A stretch of 64,000 nucleotides of DNA from Elephas maximus indicus (Eukaryota > Chordata > Mammalia > Proboscidea > Elephantidae), in the NCBI RefSeq assembly GCF_024166365.1, contig NC_064830.1, positions 91,814,968 through 91,878,967 on the forward strand, read 5' to 3'. The notes below the pieces were generated by a model. That model ran no database searches. It saw only the letters and a program-made list of their open reading frames with translations, and was not told the origin of the DNA. Shown here piece after piece: positions 58,188 to 64,000 of the stretch. Positions within the stretch are counted from its first letter, which is position 1; every line of letters starts with the position of its first letter. A program made the translations under genes and the position numbers.

Positions 58188-58779
58188 AAATGGTGGGTGA
58201 TGTTAGTGTGGTTTTAAGTATTGAGGGGCAGATGGCTAATAAACTCAGGCGTTTCCTCCTAGGCTCAGGGTAGGGAGCTGTAGGGAGGGGCAGCTGTGCT
58301 GCTTGGGACTCCTGGGAAAGGTTATGTGGATTCCTTGCAATGGGGCCTTAAGGGGGGGATTTTGGCTGACTTTTCGAGTGAATTGCCTGCCCTGTAGCTC
58401 CATCACTACTCCCTTGCTTTGCTCAGGCCACTCCCTGCAGCTCACAACTAACGTCTCTTTGAGCAAGCTCTCTTCTCTTTGAGCACAGTTACCTTCTCCC
58501 TGTGCCCTCTCCCTTACCCGGCGACCTTTGCTGCCCTGCCTCCTGCTCTTTAGGCTCGGCGCCCTGCTGCCATCCCTTCCTCCTTCCCTAGCCCCACCTC
58601 CTTGCTTACCCCCGCCACCTCTAAGTCCTATGAACTGTCAAATTCCCGAATTTTCCTGTCAGTGAAATTTCTAGTCAAATATTCCTGTCTTTTTCGAGGG
58701 AGCCACCTCTGCACCTTCCAGGGGCTAAACCGCAGAGGGGACTCCTGGCTCCATGGTCACTCTGTTTTGCCAACCCCCT

Positions 58780-59050
58780 ATCCCCTCCAAATCGCCAGAC
58801 TCGGATCTGGCAGTTCGTCCAGCAGCCCGCAAGGCCGGGTACCCTCCTCTGAGTGGGTGGGGTCAGCCAAAGCCCCGCCCTCTCCGCCCCTCACCCCCAC
58901 CTCTTGGCCTAAGGTGGGCAGTCTCCGTGCGCGCACCGCGTCGCCGCCGTGAACCCTGGGAGGTGTAGTTTTCGACCGCTCTCGGAAGAGGCGAGGGTGG
59001 GCAGAGTCTGAGTTCCTCGCTAACACTTAACTTTCTAGTGACCCTGATAT
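58780..59050. promoter_or_regulatory. Orphan CpG-rich promoter-like patch with a ZNF143-type site
   Basis: A local island of CpG (GTGCGCGCACCGCGTCGCC at 58927-58945) inside CpG-poor sequence. It is followed by a minus-strand match to the ZNF143/SBS core, ACTACACCTCCCAGGGT, within 58953-58970. No recognised gene starts here; the nearest, C7orf61, starts 4.2 kb to the right. It could drive an alternative C7orf61 exon, a noncoding RNA, or be an enhancer. Confidence 0.4.
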
Positions 59051-59298
59051 GCGTCTTCGGTCCCACTGAGCCTTGGGACGACCAAGCCCAAGTGCGCGGG
59101 AGACACAGAGCTGTGCGCTGGCTTTTGGAGGCTGGCGGTTTCCAGCCTTTGATAAGTCACATAATTTTCCCAGTCTCAAGTGACCCATTGTAAATACCTT
59201 CCTTGTAGGATTGTTAGGCAGAGCTGCTGGCTCGGGACCTAATACACAGCAGGTCCTCAATAAAAGGGTGCTGTTTTAGTTTTTTGGTACTAACCTTT

Positions 59299-59655
59299 TG
59301 GAGCCCTGGTGGTGCAGTGGTTAGAGCGCTCGACTGCCAACCTAACAGAAAGGTGAAACCACCAGCGGCTCCGCAGGAGAAAGATGTGGCAGTCGTTTCA
59401 GTAAAGACTTACAGTCTTAGAAACCCTGCGGGGTCGCTATGAGTCGGAATGGACTGGCAGCAGTGGGTTTTTTTAGTGGGTACTAACCCAAAGGTTGGAG
59501 CTTGGAGTCGGCCCAGAGGTACTTCGGAAGAAAGGCCTGTCGATCTATTTCTGAAAAATCACTCATTGAATACCGTATGGAGCACAGTTCTGTACTGACA
59601 CACATGGAGTCACCATGAGTCCTAACTTACTCAGAGGCAGCTGGTTTGGTTCTTT
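59299..59655 (+). mobile_element. AfroSINE (59299-59472) joined to a divergent AfroSINE subfamily copy (59476-59655)
   Basis: First copy: ggagccctggtggtgcagtgg to gggtcgctatgagtcggaat. Second copy resembles the one at 2641-2847 (ctaacccaaaggttgg, ggtttggttc). It abuts the C7orf61 3' end. Confidence 0.85.
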
Positions 59656-59902
59656 TGTTTGATTGCTATAGCTATTAGCCTGGCGGAGTTGCCAAAGGCA
59701 ATTGAGCCCCTAGAAGTGTGGGGGGACCTAGAGCTGGAACCTGTTGATCCTGCCCCTTCCCTAGACCCACAGGTTACTCCCACAGAGTTGGGTTCCCACC
59801 TCAGGTGCCCCTTCCTGTCCCATTCCTTGACCCATGCAAGCTCCCCTCATTGCCTCTGGCCATCCACAAACACACTCCAGATCTACTCAGAAATATCTGA
59901 TA

Positions 59903-59908
59903 TTTATT
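59903..59908 (-). terminator. C7orf61: C7orf61 polyadenylation signal
   Basis: Minus-strand AATAAA about 205 bases past the stop codon at 60114-60116. It is the first such hexamer downstream. Confidence 0.6.
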
Positions 59909-60113
59909 TCCCAATATTTTTGATAATTTTTTACAAATTGAATAAATGAAATGAAGGGGAGTATGTGGGACCCCAGGCCTGGCCTTGGGCTCCCGATCAG
60001 AGGAGACATGAAAATTTCTCCTGACCCACATCTCTTGGCCTGCTGCCCTGATCCCTCCTATCAACCTCACCTGACAGTGAGGTGGGGGCTTTCTGAGGGT
60101 CTGGGGATGACCC

Positions 60114-63100
60114 CTAGAGGGGGCTTTGGGCATCCTGTTTCGGGCCCATAACTGGGTCAGGTTGGTGGCCTGTGTGGGTCCGGATGTGGCGCCGTCTCCG
60201 TCTCTCCTGCCTGCGGGCCAACTGACGCAGTTGTTTCCGAATGGCCCACAGCACCAGGTACACCTCTCGAAGCATCTCAGCCTCCGGTGACTCCAAAGGG
60301 GACCCAGTCTTTATTTGGGAGGCAACTGAGGCAGAACTCGCAGATGACTATAACAAAGAGAAAAGATGAGTGTACGTGTAAGTAGCTTAGTCTGGGGAGA
60401 GACCACTGGACAGAATAACCTATGGATAAACAGCAAAGGGCCAGTCTGATTCCACCTCCTCCATCAAGCTCAGCCCAGGCACTACCTTCTCCAGGAAGCC
60501 TTCTCAGACTGCAGTAGGTGCTACTCTCGTTTTTTTTTTTCCTGTCATGCTACGTCTCATACACGATTGGTTCCACGGACTCATCTGCTTTCTCCGCTAG
60601 AATGCAAGCTCCTGGGAAACAGGGACTATGTCTGATCTACCTTTGAGTCCCTGCTCAGGACTTCATGAAAATGAAGGAGAGAATGACAGCCCAACCTCTC
60701 TCCTGACCTCACCTCCAGGTCTGTTTATCCCATGGGCTCTAAGACATCTCTACATAGATGCCCTACCAGCATCTCAAGTCATCTTGTCCTAATGCCCTAA
60801 ACTCATTACCTTCTCCCCTAAGTCTGCTCTTCATCTTTCATTCTCCACCCCAGTGAATGGGTTCCAGCCTACCCTGACTTCTGTCCCTCTCCTTCTTCCC
60901 ATCACCCCCATCTAATCAACCACCCAGCCCATCAATTCCACCTCCTAAATATTGCTCAGATTCATAACCTGTTCTACCTGATGACTCTACCCCAGTCCAG
61001 GCCACCCTTATTTCTCAGCCTGGACTGTGACAGCCTCCAGTGGATCTTGCTGCCCTCTCCTTTTGTCCCTTCTGAGGCTCCCCTACAGGGCAGCCAGATG
61101 AGATTTTTTTTTTTTTTAATGTAATAATACTTTGTTCAAGGCCAAAATAAGCTGATTTGGTAGTGACCTAGACATTTAAACTTTTATTTTGAGATAATTG
61201 TAGATTCACACGCAGTTGTAAGAAATAATAGAGATTTTGTGTAACATTTACCAAGTTTTCCCCAATGGTAAAAACTTGCAAAACTATAGTACAGTATCAT
61301 AGTCAAGACATTGACATTGATACAATCCACTGATTTTCTTCAGGTTTCCCAGTTTTACTTGTACTCATTCGTATGTGCTTTATCTATTTTATTACATGCT
61401 CAAGTTCATGTATCCAATTACAACAGTCAAGATACAGAACATCTTCACAGGATTCCATCCTGTTGCCCTTTTATAACCACATCCATCTACCCCAACCCCT
61501 GTTCTCCATTTCTATAATTTTGACATTTCAAGAATGATATATAAATAGAATCATATAGTATATAACCTTTTGGGATTGGTTCTTTTCACTCAGGATAATC
61601 CCCTTGAGAGTCATCCAAGTTGTTGCATTTATCAATGGTTTGTTCCTTTTTATTGCTGAGTGGTACTCCATGGTATGACTGTACCAGAATTTAACTATTC
61701 AGCCATTCATCAGCTTGAGGGACATTTGGGTTGTTTTTGGCTATTGTGAATAAAGCTGCTAAGAACGTTTGTGTATGGATTTTTGTGTAAACATAAATTT
61801 CCATTTATCTGGGATAAATACCCAAGAATACAACTGCTGAGTCATATGGTAGCTGCGTGTTTAGTTTTACGAGAAGCTACAAAATAGTCTTCCAGAGAGG
61901 CTGCACCATTTTACATTCCCACCAGCAATGTAGGAGTACAGGTGAGCTTTCTAAGTCAAAATCCGATCATTCACTCCTCTGCTTAAATGTTTTCAAGAGC
62001 TCCCGTTGCTCTTAGGATAAAAATACAAACTCCATAATTTGGCCTACCCACCCTGCCTTGTACAAAATGCCCTTGGCTCCAGGATTGCTTCCACTCCGAC
62101 CCATACACCTTGGGCCAGTGCCCCCGCCCCTCCCCCCCTACACACACACACCTGCTTTTCTCTTTTCATGAACAGCTCCTCCCACCCCTCCACTCCAGGC
62201 TAACTCTTTCAGGTTTCAGCTCCACCCTGTCTTCAGTTAGGGAAGCTTTCCTTGACTTTCTAGGTCTGGATGAGATGCCCAACTCTGGGCTCCCACAGCC
62301 TCCTGTACCACCTGTGTCGCACTCTTATGACACTGAACCAACAATGTATGTTATCTTGTCTGTAGTCCCCTAAGACTGGGTAACTCTTGTTCACTCTTGT
62401 ATCCTTGGTGCCTGCCTCAATGCTTGGCATTTAGTAGAGATACAGGAAATAATTGAACAAGTGGATGGAGGGAGGAATGAGTCATTGGAGGTTGGGGAAG
62501 GGAACTGTTGGGAACAAGGGGAACGGTGCTGACCTTCCAAGAGCACATCTGCCAGCCAGTCTGCAGAGCTGAAACCATGAGTGTGGAGACAGACTGGGCG
62601 GCTGTCTGGGGCAGTCGCAGCAGGGATCGGCCCCTATGGCCCAGCTCCGTTCCACCTGTTGTCTCGGCCAACAAACAGGGCTCAGACACTTTGGGGGATT
62701 CATCCGTCTCGGGGAACTCATCCTTCTTGGGGAACTCGTCCACCTTGAGGGATTCATCCATCTTGAAAAACTCATCCATCTTGAGGGGCTTAGCCTCTTT
62801 GGGGGGCTTGACTTCTTTGGGGGTCTCAACCATCTGAGAAGGCTCAGCCATTTTCAGGGGCTTCTCCATCCTTTTCAACACATTTTTCGTGGAGTCAGCG
62901 TGTTCGAGGACGGACAACTTAGCTTTCTTTCTCCAAGACAAAATCTGTGAACCAAGATATGAAGAGCAGAGACATCAATCAACAGAAAGGAAGACACAGA
63001 GACCTGAGATTGGGGGTAGTGAGTTTCATGGCCTTCTTCCCCACAACACCTTCCCCAACTGTCTGTATTTTCCTCCCTCTCTGTCTTGTTTAGCCACAGG

Positions 63101-63272
63101 AGGCAAGGAGTGGTGGGAAGGTAGGTTGGGGTGGGGCGGACTGCTATGACCTAGGGGTCAATAACAACCACCTCTCATCCCAGCACATCAGGAGGACAAG
63201 GGAGTCTCTGAAACTCACCCAGCAAGAAATCTTTCGCCAAACCCATCGGAAGAACTTCACGACCACAGCCAT
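60114..63272 (-). CDS. C7orf61: C7orf61/SPACDR-like small protein, complete (232 aa)
   Basis: Orthologue of human C7orf61 (SPACDR), a testis/sperm-associated protein of poorly defined function. Three coding exons in transcript order: 63272-63219 (MAVVVKFFRWVWRKISCW, a short hydrophobic/basic N-terminus), 62944-62534 (ILSWRKKAKLSVLEH, then a Lys/Glu/Pro-rich repeat tract) and 60347-60114 (SPEAEMLREVYLVLWAIRKQ followed by the Arg-rich ARRQERRRRRH). Total 699 nt; both introns are phase 0. I recall about 206 aa for human, so the extra length here probably comes from the 18-bp repeat in exon 2. The third exon looks the most conserved. Position next to PPP1R35 agrees with human order; TSC22D4 would be expected beyond the right edge. 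Confidence 0.88.
60480..60690 (+). mobile_element. L2 LINE fragment in a C7orf61 intron
   Basis: ctccaggaagccttctcaga and gaatgcaagctcctgggaaaca typify the L2 3' end. Confidence 0.65.
61115..61940 (-). mobile_element. L1 fragment, antisense, in the C7orf61 intron
   Basis: Antisense L1 3' end: gataattgtagattcacacg, ggtttgttcctttttattgc, tggtactccatggtatgact, tacattcccaccagcaatgt. It splits an older L2-like repeat (about 61020-61090 and 61950-62060). Confidence 0.8.
62160..62460 (+). mobile_element. L2 LINE fragment beside C7orf61 exon 2
   Basis: aagctttccttgactttcta and tcaatgcttggcatttagta are L2-like; it ends about 75 bp before the exon 2 donor. Confidence 0.55.
62693..62782 (-). repeat. 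Five in-frame 18-bp coding repeats in C7orf61 exon 2
   Basis: Hexapeptide units KMDEFF, KMDESL, KVDEFP, KKDEFP, ETDESP, encoded by consecutive 18-nt blocks (62765-62782, 62747-62764, 62729-62746, 62711-62728, 62693-62710). More degenerate units (PLKMAE, PKEVKP, PKEAKP) precede them. Confidence 0.9.
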
Positions 63273-63702
63273 CTCTCCTGATATGATGACCCCGAAATAG
63301 GGGGCAGAGCCAACAGTTGGTACAGGCGGGGCACAGGCTTCAGGTCAGTGGCCACCACCCAAGTGGTCTTGTAGGAACTGAGGAGCTTCAAGCACAGCAG
63401 TGAAGAAAGAAATAGGGAATCTGGGGGAGATCTTCCTCCAATGATTCATTCTAGGCCTTTCCTCCCCTCCCTGGGACAGGGAGAGGAGTCAAAAGTGGAT
63501 GAGAACCTAGAGTGAAGAAGAGTTCTAGACCATTGTGAGAGCCTGCTTGGCCTCGACCCCAACCCCCGAGGACCTTTCAAGACCTAGGAAGCCAATCCCT
63601 TACGCCCTTTCACTCTTCTTTCCCCATATTCACAGAAGAGAAACTAACATTACCGAGTGTTATGTGCTAAGCATTTTCCACATACTATGTCATGTAAATG
63701 GA

Positions 63703-63868
63703 AACCCTGGTGGCGTAGTGGTTAAGAGCTACGGCTGCTAACCAAAAGGTTGACAGTTCGAATCCACAAGGCTCTCCTTGGAAACTCTATGGGGCAGTTC
63801 TACTCTGTCCTATAGGGTCACTATGAATCAGAATCGACTCGACAGCAACAGGTTTGGTTTGGGTTTTT
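63703..63868 (+). mobile_element. AfroSINE
   Basis: ggaaaccctggtggcgtagtgg, B box agttcgaatcc, tail gggtcactatgaatcagaat then gacagcaacaggtttgg. A MIR-like stretch appears split by it (about 63640-63700 and 63872-63990). Confidence 0.9.
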
Positions 63869-64000
63869 TTATGTCGTGTAATCCTCACAACAGCCTTTCA
63901 GGGGAGGTATCACCGTCAGTGTCATTTTACTGATAATCTGAGATTTGGAAAAACAAAAAAACCTGTTCCAGGTCATAAATCTAGGGAGCTGTAGGACAGG

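Noticed and set aside
63300-64000. Possible start of TSC22D4 at the right edge
   Set aside because: Expected next gene by synteny, but no TSC-box or leucine-zipper coding sequence is visible before the window ends.

Overview
This is a mammalian nuclear window, almost certainly afrotherian and most likely elephant or a close relative. The evidence is about two dozen copies of a tRNA-derived SINE of the AfroSINE type, several of them with short target-site duplications, together with RTE-type LINE copies whose 3' tail matches the SINE tail. Older L1, L2, MIR, hAT-type and MaLR-like LTR elements fill most of the remaining non-genic space. There are no prokaryotic features.

Five protein genes were reconstructed exon by exon from splice sites and reading frame. 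They lie in the order known from human 7q22.1: PILRA (+, 3' exons only, 3255-9344), ZCWPW1 (-, complete 16-exon CDS, 10298-27121, 642 aa), MEPCE (+, 4 exons, 35311-39588, 698 aa), PPP1R35 (-, 4 exons, 41318-42387, 264 aa) and C7orf61/SPACDR (-, 3 exons, 60114-63272, 232 aa). Splice phases close without frameshift in all five. PILRA and ZCWPW1 converge, ZCWPW1 and MEPCE diverge from a CpG-rich promoter block at about 33.4-35.3 kb, and MEPCE and PPP1R35 converge. The interval 42.5-59.9 kb between PPP1R35 and C7orf61 holds no gene I can support. It is repeat-rich and contains one CpG-rich, promoter-like patch near 58.8-59.05 kb.

The genes do not form one pathway. PILRA is an inhibitory myeloid receptor. 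ZCWPW1 is a meiotic histone-mark reader. MEPCE caps 7SK snRNA and so affects P-TEFb. PPP1R35 is a PP1-binding centriole factor. C7orf61 is a sperm-associated small protein.

The observations most worth a second look are: an AfroSINE that landed 17 nt from a ZCWPW1 acceptor, so that its T-rich tail now sits where the polypyrimidine tract belongs; a triplicated 18-bp CCAAT-bearing repeat downstream of a TATA box in the MEPCE/ZCWPW1 promoter block; a polyglutamine tract in MEPCE; a five-copy 18-bp coding repeat in C7orf61; a 30-bp inverted repeat with ETS cores in a PILRA intron; and an intronic palindrome of two ZNF143-like sites. I found no convincing new multi-gene system.
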